64,000 nt of DNA from Limnephilus marmoratus (Eukaryota; Arthropoda; Insecta; Trichoptera; Limnephilidae). Numbering within the stretch: the first letter of the stretch is position 1; the number at the start of each line of letters is the position of its first letter. The notes under the pieces are model-generated. The model worked only from the letters and a program-made list of their open reading frames with translations, had not been told where the DNA came from and ran no database searches. The position numbers were made by a program, and so were the translations under genes. The stretch is taken from the NCBI GenBank assembly GCA_917880885.1, contig OU862920.1, forward strand, positions 42,877,019 to 42,941,018, given 5' to 3'. Shown piece by piece: positions 18,317 through 28,899 of the stretch.

Positions 18317-18860
18317 TTATTTTAATCTAAGTTCCGCTGGGTTGATTACGCATCTCAATTCCACAGGAAGTTTATTCCAAGTCTCATGGCCGGATACTCT
18401 AAATGCACGATCACGAAACTTAGTGTTCGGATTTCGCTTAGGTTCTATCCACCTTCCGAATGCATAGTTCAGAGATAGAGGATGGAGCCGTTTCATTAGG
18501 AGCATTAAAGGCTTCGTCAAACAGACGGCGTAAATTACGCCGCGTACTTTCTGTTTGAACGGCTTCGGCGAACAGCAGAGCGTACAGCAGAGCGTACGGC
18601 AGAGCGTCGAGCAAGAACGCCCGGCGTAAAATAAAATCTTGTAAAAAAATACAACGCGACTTCCTAACGCCGCGCTAGAGCGTAGCGTACTGGTACGCGC
18701 TCGCTCTGTTTGACCGGTTCAGACAAGTTCAGTACAACACAACGCGGCGTTCGGGCGTATTTTACGCCGTACGCTGCGTAAATTACGCGTTCTGTTTGAC
18801 GAGGCCTTAAACACTATCCAGCATAACTTGTACTGGACCCTTTCAAGACACTTTTATTTT
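18317..18860 (-). pseudogene. LINE reverse-transcriptase C-terminal remnant, split by a MITE
   Basis: On the minus strand, 18520-18317 encodes a peptide with YAFGRWIEPKRNPNTKFRDRAF and HETWNKLPVELR, which fits the very C-terminal region of CR1/jockey-type RTs ('RSFSVAAPRLWNSLP'-like). The MITE at 18510-18806 interrupts it, and related coding-like sequence resumes at 18807-18860. No catalytic RT motifs remain. Confidence 0.55.
18510..18806. mobile_element. MITE, 297 bp, 5-bp target duplication
   Basis: TIRs GGCTTCGTCAAACAG (left) and GGCCTCGTCAAACAG (right, inverted) extend imperfectly through GC-rich 'GCGTAAATTACGC' motifs. Flanks are TTAAA at 18505-18509 and 18807-18811. The left half has a small tandem 'CAGAGCGTACGG' motif. 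A TTAA-type duplication cannot be excluded because of base ambiguity at the junction. Confidence 0.85.
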
Positions 18861-19116
18861 CACAACAGCAAACCATTTATGACGTTAATGATGAAAGGTG
18901 GAGGCCATAGTCTACTAACTTTTTCCAAATAACGTATATACGTTTGACTTAATGTTGAAGTAAAACAAGTTATATCATGCAATAAAAATAATAGTGAATT
19001 CAATCCAAATTTAAATGTTTGCGTTGGTCACTGAAAAGGCTTTTCCGCCCAAACCAACAAAATTTTTAGGCAGCAGAAATGTTGGATAAGTTTTAAGATT
19101 TTCACGGCCAGAAGCA

Positions 19117-19352
19117 TTTTCGTTATATGTTTTTGGGGTGTTGTGCCGTGTTGCGCTACCTCCTTCTTTAGCCAACGTTTCGGACATCGTTGCAGTGTCC
19201 ATCATCAGGGCAGATCCGGCAGATCCGGTAGATGTGTCTACCGGATCTGCCGGATCTGCCCTGATGATGGACACTGCAACGATGTCCGAAACGTTGGCTA
19301 AAGAAGGAGGTAGCGCAACACGGCACAACACCCCAAAAACATATAACGAAAA
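19117..19352. repeat. Perfect palindrome, 116-bp arms with a 4-nt centre
   Basis: Positions 19117-19232 are the exact reverse complement of 19237-19352, separated by TGTG. The arm contains CTGATGATGGACACTGCAAC and CCGAAACGTTGGCTAAAGAA. A diverged single arm is at 60545-60632, so the arm is a dispersed repeat present here as an inverted pair. Motifs of the type 'CTGATGA ... GAAACG' occur in Penelope-like elements, which I offer only as a possibility. Frames of about 106-128 codons across it arise from the symmetry. Confidence 0.9.
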
Positions 19353-19429
19353 AGCAGAAATGTTGTTTTCATTATCAAGTTTGTGTCGATTATATATTTT
19401 TTCTCCTTTTTATACCAACCCAAAGGAGA

Positions 19430-19560
19430 TATTGGGAGTGTGGCATCCCCAATTCGGGTATATAGACTGGTTGAAAGGAGTCTGGACGGAAAAGGAGACA
19501 CGGAAGAGGAAAGTTTGGAAATAACCGGCTATTTGGATCTGGCTACCAAATACGGATTCA
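19430..19560 (-). repeat. SINE family A fragment
   Basis: Contains the family phrases 'GTGGCATCCCCAATTCGGGTA' and 'AACCGGCTATTTGGATCTGG'. Both ends are missing. Confidence 0.65.
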
Positions 19561-19864
19561 TAAATACATCAGTTTTTCGTAAGCAACCCTAAGTCTAGAG
19601 AGTTTCTTCAAAGTTCACGTAAATCGGGTCGATATTTAAAATCCGCGAATAAACTAGAGGTGGGCGTTTGAGTTTGATTTTAAAAATAAACGAAACCGGA
19701 ACCTTGTTTCGGTTTCTCATGGTAAACTGTTAAAAAACTTAATAAAATGGAAAAATAAATCTTTATTTTTCACTTATTATTATCAAGAAAAAAATTCATT
19801 TTGATGATGAACTTCAAGAAAGAAATTCATTTTTATGATGAACTTCGTTTTACATCAATTCCAG

Positions 19865-20215
19865 ACCGAATGCCTTGAGGAAAATAATTTCCCACATGGC
19901 TTACATCTTCTTTGGGGATGCTGCGCGGAGGTTATTTTTAAGGAAAGAAACGAGAGGAAGATCTGAAAATGAAAATTTATTAGAGGTGAAATGGAAAGAA
20001 TCTGAGGGGGCAAGGTGACCAGGAGTGACCCTATGAATCAATCCCTTCCGCTGTGGTGCAAGGCGATAAGGCCGAGAGAATCCGGCTGGAGAGATTGGGT
20101 CTTGTACCCGCTGCCATGACCTGGGAAAACCTTATCCCTCGGGCATCCCTGCTCAGTCACCAAACGCAGCGAACCTATGAGGTAGTTTTTAATTAATTAT
20201 TGGTTCATCACCCAA
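19865..20215 (-). mobile_element. LINE-derived non-autonomous element
   Basis: The minus-strand copy has its 3' structure at 19870-19940 (TTGAGGAAAATAATTTCCC, then GGGGATGCTGCGCGGAGG) and leader-like sequence at 20060-20210 (GAGAATCCGGCTGGAGAG, CACCAAACGCAGCGAACC). The ORF is absent. Confidence 0.75.
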
Positions 20216-20219
20216 TGTA

Positions 20220-21695
20220 ATTTACATTTTTTTAACGGATATCCCAAAATCTGCATAACTTTTTGTTGCAACCTTTTGAGAACGGTTAGGAAAAACTGTT
20301 TCACCTTGTTTTTCTCACCCCTAGAAGAAACCGCAGTAGTGAATTATTCTGTCGGCATTAAATCAATTTGTGTGTTGTATATAATATTGGAAGGCCTCTG
20401 TTTCACTTCAGATGCCTAACGTCAAGGTACGTCGCAAATGTGAAATAGACTCGGTATTCGGCATAGTGTATTCGGCAATCGCTGTGCCGCAAGTGAAATT
20501 TTGTGTAGCTGTTGGGTTGAAAACTTATGGTGAGTGTATCCTAAGTATATCATTGTCTTAAGATGAAGGTTTAAGCGTCTCTGGCGATATTTTCACTACT
20601 TTTTTCTAGTTATTGTGCAAAAGTATTATGGCGAGCGTATCGCGAGTGTCGGATGAAGTGTGGCAGGCGATGTTTCCTTTACTCATCTAGGTACTTATTT
20701 TAGTTCAGGTGTATCGAGCACTGCAATAAATGTTTTTCATATAACTAGCAAATAATTAATTAAACGGAATTACTCACATGCGTTTTTAGTGCAGTTCTTG
20801 AGAAAAAATCTAATACGATCCCTGTGTCGTTTATTTAATTTATTTATTTTCTCTAAAATCTACCGAAATTTTTAAATTTTATTTTGCCAATGTTTTTTTG
20901 AACACGAGAGCATACATTAAAAAAATAACATTGAATAAATTATTTTAAACAATTTTAAGTAGTGGCAAGCCACTACTAAGTACATTACCTGTGATAAATA
21001 TAACAAAAAATAGTAATGAAATTTAAATAAAAAATACTTTTTAAATCAAACAATACACTAAAATACAAAATCAAGTACGCAAAAAGTGAAACATGAAAGT
21101 TTACAAATATTTTATAAGAATAAGAGCGTTTCAACATCTGGATCAAATTATTGTAGGTTGGGGGGTGTTAATAAATTATTAATCCTTTTGCTAATTCTCT
21201 TTTCATGTTTTTCGAAATTAAAAGTTTTTAAAAATTTTAAACCTATACAGGAATACAGGGTGTTAAGGGACATACTTGACTTACTTTAACCAGTGATTCC
21301 TGACATTATTTGGAGTAAAAAATGTAAATGAAATGTTGGTCTTCGGTGACTTTTTTGGTGACTCTTTTTCGTCCGTCATTACTCCGCTTTGAGGAAATAA
21401 AGATACATGAATTAAACAAAACGTTGATGTTGTCTGAGTCACTGGTAGTATATTTCAAAATGTCATACTAATACACCGAAGCGTTATGCCTTCCAGTATT
21501 ATTTTACAAGCATTTTTTTTTGTAGAGACGTTTATATAATACATGATTTTTATTTTTTTCCCTCGATTCATCGCTTTGATGATTACATAATATGAAAATT
21601 TTTCGACCACATGCCCGTGCTGGTCGATTTTATACACACTGCATTAACATGCTTATGATGATGATGAAATTATTGAAAATGTTACTGAAATGAAA
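20220..21695. other. No feature recognised
   Basis: AT-rich. Short open frames occur, but none has a motif or a repeat partner that I can see in this window. Confidence 0.5.
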
Positions 21696-21699
21696 TACT

Positions 21700-22283
21700 A
21701 TATTAGATTCAAAACTAACATTCAACAAGAATGTTGAATAGACAAAAGAAAATTGGAAAAAATTGCTTTTTTTGGGAAGAATTCGGCAAAAACTATCTAG
21801 TAAAACTGCAATCACTATCTACAAATCGATTATTGGTCCACATTTTAACTATTACTCAACTATCCTTTTCCTACGTAACGAAAGAGAACAAAATAAGTTC
21901 CAATTTCTCCAAAACAGGGCAATGAGAATAATACTACGGCGAAATAGATTTTCAAAGTAAACAAAATGTTAAAGGAACTAATTTGGCTAACCGTGAAACA
22001 GATGCTGACCTTGAATACGATGATATTTATACATAAAATAATTAACAACATTTTACCAAAATACTTTTCCAATAAAATTATATTAAACAAGGATATTCAC
22101 CGACATAACACAAGGACGGGCAAAGAAATCAGGCTTCAAAAAAAGGACAAGGCGAATACGCAGAACAGTTTAATGTACAAAGGGATGAAGTTATATAACA
22201 AGCTACCAGAAACTTTAAAGTCCACACCAACTGGAAAGTTCAAGACGTATTGCAGGAACTACATAAAATTTAGTTTGCAATAG
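21700..22283 (+). pseudogene. LINE reverse-transcriptase C-terminal remnant with frameshift
   Basis: The first frame reads LDSKLTFNKN ... FLGRIRQKLSSKTAITIYKS ... NYYSTILFLRNE ... FLQNRAMRIILRRNRFSK. After a shift near 21960 a second frame reads LIWLTVKQMLTLNTM ... IHKIINNILPKYF ... HNTRTGKEIRL ... NSLMYKGMKLYNKLPETL. These are the thumb and C-terminal blocks of a non-LTR RT of the same lineage as the split remnant at 7330-11307. The catalytic YADD part is missing. An AAAT-rich tail follows at about 22330-22365, which would be the element's 3' end. Confidence 0.8.
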
Positions 22284-22496
22284 GAAATATTATAATTAAT
22301 TAGATATTTGTAAACTTTAATGTACACATTACTAAAATAAAATTAATAAATAAATAATAAATAAATGAAATATAAAAGATATGTATAGAATAATATTGAA
22401 GAATATAAATTAACGTAAATTACTATAAAAGAGTATGAGAAAATAACGTATAGATAAAAGAATACCAAAAGATAGTATATGAAAGAGTAAAAAGTA

Positions 22497-22856
22497 CGCT
22501 ATTTGAAAATGTACAAAATTAAAGTAAACACTACGGAGTAAGCAAAAAAGAAAGGATTATTATAATGATGATATTTTATATGTGCACGTTAAGTTATATT
22601 ATTTTTCAGTAATTTTTGTACAAATAAATGCGAGTTTGAACTCCGGTTAATAATACTGCAGTGTAATGTTATTGTCACAATAATTTTCCGGTGAGGAACC
22701 AGAGTATGTGGAGTATATCAGTAGCGTCAAATAGTTTTAAGTAATCAATATAAAATTTATAATTTACAATATTGCTTTCAACATTATTTAAAAACTTAGT
22801 ATCTGAGTAATCAAATGGACGATCGGTATATCTATGAAAAATAAACGAATTATTAC
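22497..22856 (-). repeat. Second copy of the 17457 repeat
   Basis: Matches 17457-18105 base for base over long runs, but with a single copy of the 265-bp segment. It ends at CGAATTATTA, where similarity to the first copy stops. Confidence 0.85.
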
Positions 22857-22859
22857 ATT

Positions 22860-23383
22860 ATTACACAATGGGCTGGTACTTACTTACCTACTTATTATAG
22901 TGCAGCATTTGCATGTCATAATACCTACTAAGTTTAATACTAGTCCCTCCTCCATCCGTTCTATTTTATCTGAAAATCCATAAATTGGTATTATTAAATA
23001 ATCTTTGTCTAAATATGTAATAAATTTAATTAATGTTTATTTATGTATGATAGCTCTGTAAGTTTTTAATTTGTGACTATTAGTAATGCTAAGTTATTAC
23101 ACGTAATGTCATATAACCTAAACCTCAAAACGTATAATTTATCATATATATATTTACTATCTATCCGGCTTTGCAAACATATGCATATACAATAAGTGTA
23201 AACTTATTTTAATTTTAATGAGAGTTTACAGTTCAATTTTTAACCTCACTAGAACAAACCTGTGTAAAGGTTTATAAATTCATAAAGTAATTACGGGTAT
23301 TGAAAGACATCGTTACACTTAACGTATTTTTTTTCTTCATATAATGGTACCTACGAAGCTGAAGAAAGCTACATATTATAATG
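22860..23383. other. No feature recognised
   Basis: AT-rich sequence without coding or repeat signal that I can name. Confidence 0.5.
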
Positions 23384-23387
23384 TTAA

Positions 23388-23963
23388 CCCCTCAGGCATT
23401 GACCATATTTTTACAACGGGGCAAAATATTTCCGCTTTGCAATAAAATTCAAATAAAAGGAATATTACTGAACGTTTCCGAAAAATAACTGTTTTCGAAA
23501 GGTGATAAAATACGCTTTCAAAATTAACAAACTCAAAATAAACATATAATATTTAAAATATATGCTTTCCAAAATAGATTGTTTTTCTCACCTTACAATT
23601 TTTCTAACTAAAATTACTGAAAACGAAAAAAATGAAAACACGTACCTAAACATGTTATTAGATAAATGTATTATAAAAGTTATTGTCACCTTACTTTTTT
23701 TGTCATTCAATGTAAAAAAAATTAATAAAAAATTTCAAATATTTCATAATTTTTTTATTTAAATTGCGATCGGAAAATTTGGTTTCATAAAAGTATCAGT
23801 TTTACTTATTTTGCGGTGATCTCCTAGATTTTAATATGCAGATTGGTATTTTCTCTTTCTAAGGCCATTTGGATCATATTTCTTACTACGATAGTAAGGG
23901 AGACAGCGATATCAATGAGGTCTATATGAGTTGTTCCGAAAAATAATAAATTAGCCTGAGGGG
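23388..23963. mobile_element. piggyBac-type MITE, 576 bp, TTAA flanks
   Basis: Perfect 10-bp TIRs (CCCCTCAGGC at the left, GCCTGAGGGG at the right) are flanked on both sides by TTAA (23384-23387 and 23964-23967), the target site of piggyBac transposases. The interior is AT-rich and lacks a transposase. Confidence 0.85.
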
Positions 23964-24093
23964 TTAACATGTAGGGTGACGATGTGTTTTAATTTGAGTG
24001 TATTATGCTATCAATTTTAAAAAATGAATTAAAGAAAATGGTGAAATTGTTAGTAATCCTCGATTAACACACGTACCTAATTTTAAAAAATAA

Positions 24094-24342
24094 CGAGTGT
24101 GCCTTAGACCACACGACTGAATAAAACTTCACTAACTTATATCTCCCTCTCCACTTCCGTTCGCCTCGTCCGATCACACTTTTCATAACGCTCTCGTTAC
24201 ACATTCACCAACTTACTTCCCAAGTTAAGCGTGCCTAAAGGCCCGACCATTCGCCTCGCCCGATCACACTTTTCGTAAAGCTCTCGTCACGCATTCACCA
24301 GCTTACTCCCCTAGTCAAGCGTGCGTAAAGAAGTTTTACTTC
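24094..24342 (-). repeat. Family E repeat (Helentron-like) with internal duplication
   Basis: Inverted copy of the repeat at 14537. It starts CGAGTGTGCCTTAGACCACAC and ends GAAGTTTTACTTC. An approximately 80-bp block (TTCGCCTCGTCCGATCACAC ... AAGCGTGCCTAAAG) is repeated in tandem at 24165 and 24250. Confidence 0.75.
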
Positions 24343-24479
24343 AACAATCTTATTAAAAGTGCACAAGGAATTAGATGACATATAAGTTCTGGAAGGCTAA
24401 TATATATAAGAGTAGAATGATTTCTTTCTGCAAGATTAATGTCATTAAATAAAAAATAATCATTCTTTTTAAACGGAGA

Positions 24480-25094
24480 CTAGAGGCTTTTGAGATGTGG
24501 TCCTATAGAAGACTATTAGGAATTTCCTGGAGAGACCACATTACAAATGAGGAGTTTCTCCAAAGAATCGAAGGAGGAAGGCACCTGCTCGGGACCTTGT
24601 CCGAAAGGCGTGCAAGATGGATCGGCCATGTAATACGACAAGAAGGCCTCTTGCATGCCATAATTCATGTCATTTTCATTTTTTTAAGTTTTTTATTTTT
24701 TCCATAATGTAACTTTATATACGCAATATGGACATGTTGAAATGAAATGATGATATTTCTCATTGTTCTTTTTTGTTGTGATATGTAAAATAATTGTATG
24801 TTATTTTTAAGTTTAAAACTATTATTATGTAATGATATTATTTTTCTTACTTTTGTACTCTATTATATGTTTATTTATAAAAGGCAGTATAGCCGTTTAT
24901 GTATTTAAAATAAAATAATGGAGGGTACGACCGAGGGGACAAATTCTAGGGGACGCCCACGCCGAGAGTACCTGGAGGACCTGCTGGTGGACGTGCGCTG
25001 CTCATCATATGCAGACTTCAAAAGAGCCGCACAAGACAGGGAAGAATGGAAGAAAAGAATAAAGGAAATTGCTGCAAACCAATCCCAGGATTGA
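24480..25094 (+). pseudogene. RTE-type LINE RT C-terminus, split by a 245-bp insertion
   Basis: The left part reads FEMWSYRRLLGISW ... VTNEEF-like ... RRARWIGHVIRQEGLLHAII and stops making sense near 24668. The right part (24915-25094) resumes with IMEGTTEG ... RGRPRREYLEDLL ... SSYADFKRAAQDREEWKKR and ends in a TGA. This is the characteristic tail of RTE-clade RTs ('AFEMWCYRRML ... LGHVMRHE ... GRPR'). The intervening 24669-24914 is AT-rich and ends in AATAAAATAA, so it is probably a 5'-truncated retro-insertion. The catalytic domain is missing. Confidence 0.82.
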
Positions 25095-25668
25095 AACCAG
25101 AGAGAGAGAGAAATCAAAAATCCATAGACGTTTGTGACAAAAAGTGATTAAAAATCTATAGCTAATTTACACTCACGACATTACATTCCTAAATGATAAA
25201 ATAAAGAAAATGTTTATTACATAGTGCTTTTTTACATCAGTAAATCTTAACTTTAGGCGGACAAACCCTTGGTTTCCTAGAAAGCGTCGAACAACTCCTA
25301 TTTTCATTCTTTTGTATTTATATACATACTCGTACCTTCATAAGAAGAAAAGGTTTGCTTTGACTGAATAATATTTCAAAACATTTTCTGCGAAAGAAGT
25401 TTTACGATAGATATTCAACATAGAGCAACTGGGCGACTCCACTTTGTCTCAGCACAAATATTCTGTTGTAAACAAAATATCTGAGTCTGACGTGTCCAAA
25501 CGATACAAAATAATGCATCATGCTCATTTTTGGTTCATGACCTGGTATATAACGATATTGCGTACTGAAATAGTTGCGTTAACCCTGAACTCCCAGACAG
25601 AAACTTCATTACAAATATATATTTGGATTACATTTTTATTTTATTAGGAACGTTTGCAGGGTAATAAC

Positions 25669-26483
25669 TAGGGATGTGACTTTTACATAAATAAATAATC
25701 GATTATTAAATAATCGATTCTTTTTCTTAGCATGAAAAATCGATTTTTATTGAAAAATAATCAATTAATAATCGATTTTTACCCAAATTTGACAAATTAA
25801 AATGAACGCGTAAAATATTTTTGATCACAGTTTTATTAATGAAAAATATTCAACAGAAATTATAAATTTTAAAATAATCAAAAGAAATTAAAAGTTTTTT
25901 TTTAACTAATTAACAGAAATTAGAAATCCGTGGGCAATGAGCTCAGGAATAAGAGCTTTGGTAAGCGTTTGGACAATATACGGTTCCTGGACTTAGTTAA
26001 CAGGGCGCCAGCTTTTGAAAACAATCTCTCTGCCGGCCAACGACACCGGCACCAAAAAGGTGCTTACATGCCACCCGTGTCAGTTTGGGATAAACTCCCT
26101 CATAGCTTCTCCAGATCGCTAAAGTATATTTTTTAAACTATTACAACGCAGCTATGTACAAGTTTAATTCGGATGTCTGACTGTGTCTGAAGCGTAGCGG
26201 GGCTGCGAATAAAAAAATCAGCAGTGTAAAAAAAATCGATTGCTAGTTAATCGATTTTTTAGACAATTAAAATCTAGGGATTTTACTTTGACATAAATAA
26301 TCGATTATTAAATAATCGGTTCTTTTTCTTAGCATGAAAAATCGATTTATAATCGACCAATAATCGATTTTTTAATGATCGATTTTTTAGAAAATTAAAA
26401 TAGTTTAATAAAATCGATTTTTGTTGAAGAAAAATCGATTGTTAATCGATTTTTATCATAATCGATTATTTTTCACATCCCTA
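25669..26483. mobile_element. hAT MITE, 815 bp, perfect 8-bp target duplication
   Basis: TIRs begin TAGGGATGTGA on both ends. Flanks are GTAATAAC at 25661-25668 and 26484-26491. The element is full of ATCGAT/AATCGATTATT motifs. Its left end is repeated internally from about 26275 (TAGGGATTTTACTTTGACAT). A 68-codon frame at 25930-26136 lies in a less AT-rich island and is not recognisable as a transposase. Confidence 0.93.
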
Positions 26484-26575
26484 GTAATAACATTAGGTAC
26501 ATTAAACATTATTATAATTTGGTTTTATCCCAATAAATAGAGTTAAATTTTTTTTTTATATTTCGAATACAAAAA

Positions 26576-26767
26576 TTAATGAAAAAAACACCTAAACGAG
26601 AAGCACTGCACAAAGAGGAGGCCGATTATTCTATTCTCCCGCAGACTCAATCCTTTAGATATATGATGTATTGTCTTTTTATAGTTGTATTATCTCTTTT
26701 AAGTGTCGCTTTTTCATTTCAAGTTTCAAATCACAACGGTGTTAAAGATGTTTTCACTTCAAAAATT
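26576..26767 (+). repeat. Family B repeat, left-truncated
   Basis: Starts in the 'GCACTGCACAAAGAGGAGGCC' block and runs to the element end (GTTTTCACTTCAAAAA). It is followed directly by a second copy. Confidence 0.75.
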
Positions 26768-27236
26768 ACAAGTGTGCGGTAGAAGCGAAACCTTCAGAAA
26801 ACTAAGGTAGACAAGAGTGAGGAGGCTACGAGGCACCGCACAAAGAGGAGACCGATTATTATTTAATTTTTTTACAATGGCTCCACACAGGAGGCCCTGA
26901 GGAAAACGATTTTCCTCGGCAGCTAAGTCATCTTTGGGGACGCTGTGTGGTTGTTTTTAGGGAAAAGAAGGAGAGAAAGTTCTGGGAAGGAAAAATGTAT
27001 GAGGGGTGAGTAGCAATCTGGTTGTCGATGTGTCCCGAAGTGACGGATGTATGTATCCATTCCTCCCAATGAGATGCAAGGCAATAGGTCTAGAGAGTTC
27101 ATAATAAATATTCTATCTCGTTCTTTCGCAGTCTAAATCCTATAGATGAATGTGTTTGTCTTTTTTTAGTGTCGCTTTTTCATTTCATCGAGTTTCAAAT
27201 CACAACGGTGCTAAAGAAGTTTTCACTTCAAAACAT
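26768..27236 (+). repeat. Family B repeat, split by a LINE-derived element
   Basis: The left part ends at 'GAGACCGATTATT' (26866). The right part resumes at 'TATTCTATCTCGTTCTTTCGC' (about 27093) and ends in GTTTTCACTTCAAAAC. Continuity is clear from undamaged copies such as 33649-33874. Confidence 0.8.
26868..27092 (-). mobile_element. LINE-derived non-autonomous element
   Basis: The T-run (its poly(A)) at 26871-26875 is followed by the LINE 3' stem (GGCTCCACACAGGAGGCCCTG), then leader-like sequence (AAGTGACGGATGTATGTATCC, GATGCAAGGCAATAGG). Truncated at its 5' side. Confidence 0.75.
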
Positions 27237-27250
27237 CGCAGATATGTGAA

Positions 27251-27315
27251 TGATTCCATCTACTTTAAAATACATTATGTAGTTAAGATAATGTATTTTA
27301 AAGTAAATGGAAAAT
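27251..27315. repeat. Inverted repeat, about 24-bp arms
   Basis: TTCCATCTACTTTAAAATAC faces GTATTTTAAAGTAAATGGAA with one mismatch; the arms extend a few bases further over a short centre. Confidence 0.7.
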
Positions 27316-27384
27316 GTCAACAATATGAAGCCCAACCTATTTTTAATGTTAAAGTTCTTGAAATAAAAAAAAAAGTGTAAGAGG

Positions 27385-27500
27385 TGGGTAGGAATCTAGT
27401 GTGTGAATCTAGTAGTAATCTAGTGTGTCGAGGAGCGACGGACGTATGAATCTATCCCTCCCGGTGTGGTGCACGTAGCTAATATGGCAAAGTTTTTGGT
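27385..27500 (-). repeat. Fragment of LINE-derived element (leader part)
   Basis: Shares 'GACGGACGTATGAATCTATCC' and 'GGTGTGGTGCA' with the LINE leader. It contains a local duplication of 'AATCTAGTGTGT'. Confidence 0.5.
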
Positions 27501-27599
27501 TATTCAAGATATAACCTCCTCCCAAATTTAAAAATAATGTATCACAATAAGTAATAACAATAAGCCAATACAATTTCGTATCAATCGCAATCACTTTGC

Positions 27600-27960
27600 T
27601 TCTTTTAATGCGCCTCTTGCTCCCGGTTCGCGATAAAAGAAAGGTGTGCGCGCGCACTGCGGAAAGCGCGCGGGAAAGTTTACGATTCGAACCCGCCAAA
27701 ATACATCCGCGGGAAAGTGCTGTCGTTTCGGTCCTCGGACGGGCGGTCGATAGCAGCGTGAGGGAACACAGCGCGGTGTGTAGCTCGGCGGGGCTCACAG
27801 CGGGGGATGGCCAGCGCCTACAAGCGCTCTCGGCGCCCCTAGCAGGAGGGCGGCCATTTTTACTCGGAGGTTCTACTGACGGCACCGTGGCGCGCTGCGG
27901 CCGAAGGTTATGGCAACGATCGCCGATCGAGGGATATTCCCAGGTTCAGGGTAAATTTTA
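27600..27960. promoter_or_regulatory. CpG-rich island, candidate host promoter or first exon
   Basis: About 350 bp of strongly GC- and CpG-rich sequence (runs such as GTGCGCGCGCACTGCGG) stand out in AT-rich surroundings and match no repeat in the window. A GGCGGCCATTTTT block (27849-27861), read in reverse, fits the YY1/Pho motif (ATGGCNGCC). Long frames on both strands (27596-27970 plus; 27885-27409 minus) follow from the composition and show no motif. A promoter or 5' exon is an inference only. Confidence 0.35.
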
Positions 27961-28254
27961 CCGAACTTAAAACGAGCGATAATCTTCAAACAGCGATTTT
28001 TAAAGGAATATACAAATATGTCACTAATTGGAGCTTTATCGTTCGTTTTTATCCGGCAATTTTATCAGAGTTTTTACAAAACGAACAAATATACAATTAG
28101 CGACAAAGCAAAAAAAATTAGACAAAAATTTTAAATGTCCAGGATTTTTTTTTTTTAAGATAAACAAACATTCCCAGGTTACGAATAACCTAAGAATGCT
28201 TGAAAATCTTCTTCTACCACCACAGTAAGCGGAAAATTTTGCGTGTGCCGTAAT

Positions 28255-28340
28255 GGAGGACTTAACCAGCCGAGGAATCTAACACGCGATGCCTGGTTTG
28301 CACCCAAACGCGATGCCCATTCATCTACTGACTGGTCATT
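28255..28340 (-). repeat. tRNA-like SINE fragment (family F)
   Basis: Contains CCAGCCGAGGAATCTAACAC, the inverse of a B-box-like stretch. Relatives lie at 46805-46870 and, in the other orientation, at 55305-55420. The phrase 'ACGCGATGCC' is duplicated. Confidence 0.45.
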
Positions 28341-28619
28341 ACTATACATCAAAATACAATGAACTGTTTAGTACATTTAATACATCCAAATAATTATGAA
28401 AATATTGTTTTTTTTTTTACCTTTTAATGGCAAAAAATTACCAAATCTTAATAATACATTTAGCAAAATCTCTTAACATTTCTTTCTTGTGGAAATCTTT
28501 GGAAATGGACGTAATGGAGTCTTTGGGAAATGGACGCACGTACCTTTCAACATAAATATTTTCGTGGTCCTTGTGCCTATTTCATCGTTTTTCTCAAGAA
28601 AACCAAACAGAATAGTGCG

Positions 28620-28898
28620 TTTAGGAAATAGTTCCCCCGAAAGCCGAAAGCGGGCGTCGCAGGCTCGGCGCCGCGGATCACCGCCACCACCACCACTGCC
28701 AGGCTCCTATAGAGGCTGCGCTTCGCAGTGCGGCTCGGCACCGCGTACCCGACGGACGTGCGTCCCCTACCGCCACGGCGTCGCGACGCGCCAGTGCCCG
28801 ACTCGCTCGTACTACCATACTACCGCACTACAATACCTCAAGGTGCCAATCGCTTTGCTCTCGCAGCAACACACTAATCCGCGCTGGAAGACCAGGTA
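28620..28898 (+). promoter_or_regulatory. Second CpG-rich island ending at a splice-donor-like site
   Basis: GC- and CpG-rich sequence is followed at 28896-28903 by CAG|GTAATT-like sequence (AGACCAGGTAATTC), a good donor context on the plus strand. A frame from 28489 crosses it and reads through a proline run to the donor, with no recognisable domain. It may be a non-coding or 5' coding exon of a host gene whose body lies elsewhere. It could equally be a chance GC island. Confidence 0.3.
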
Positions 28899-28899
28899 A

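Noticed and set aside
19261..19292. Functional hammerhead ribozyme
   Set aside because: An extra base separates CTGATGA from the stem, and I could not find convincing stems I and III or a cleavage triplet; kept only as a hypothesis in the palindrome finding.
19011..19524. Two similar frames of 106 and 128 codons on opposite strands
   Set aside because: They share residues because they read the two arms of a perfect palindrome; not a gene pair.
27409..27970. Protein-coding exons in the first CpG-rich island
   Set aside because: Frames exist on both strands because GC-rich DNA has few stops; no domain, no clear splice sites.
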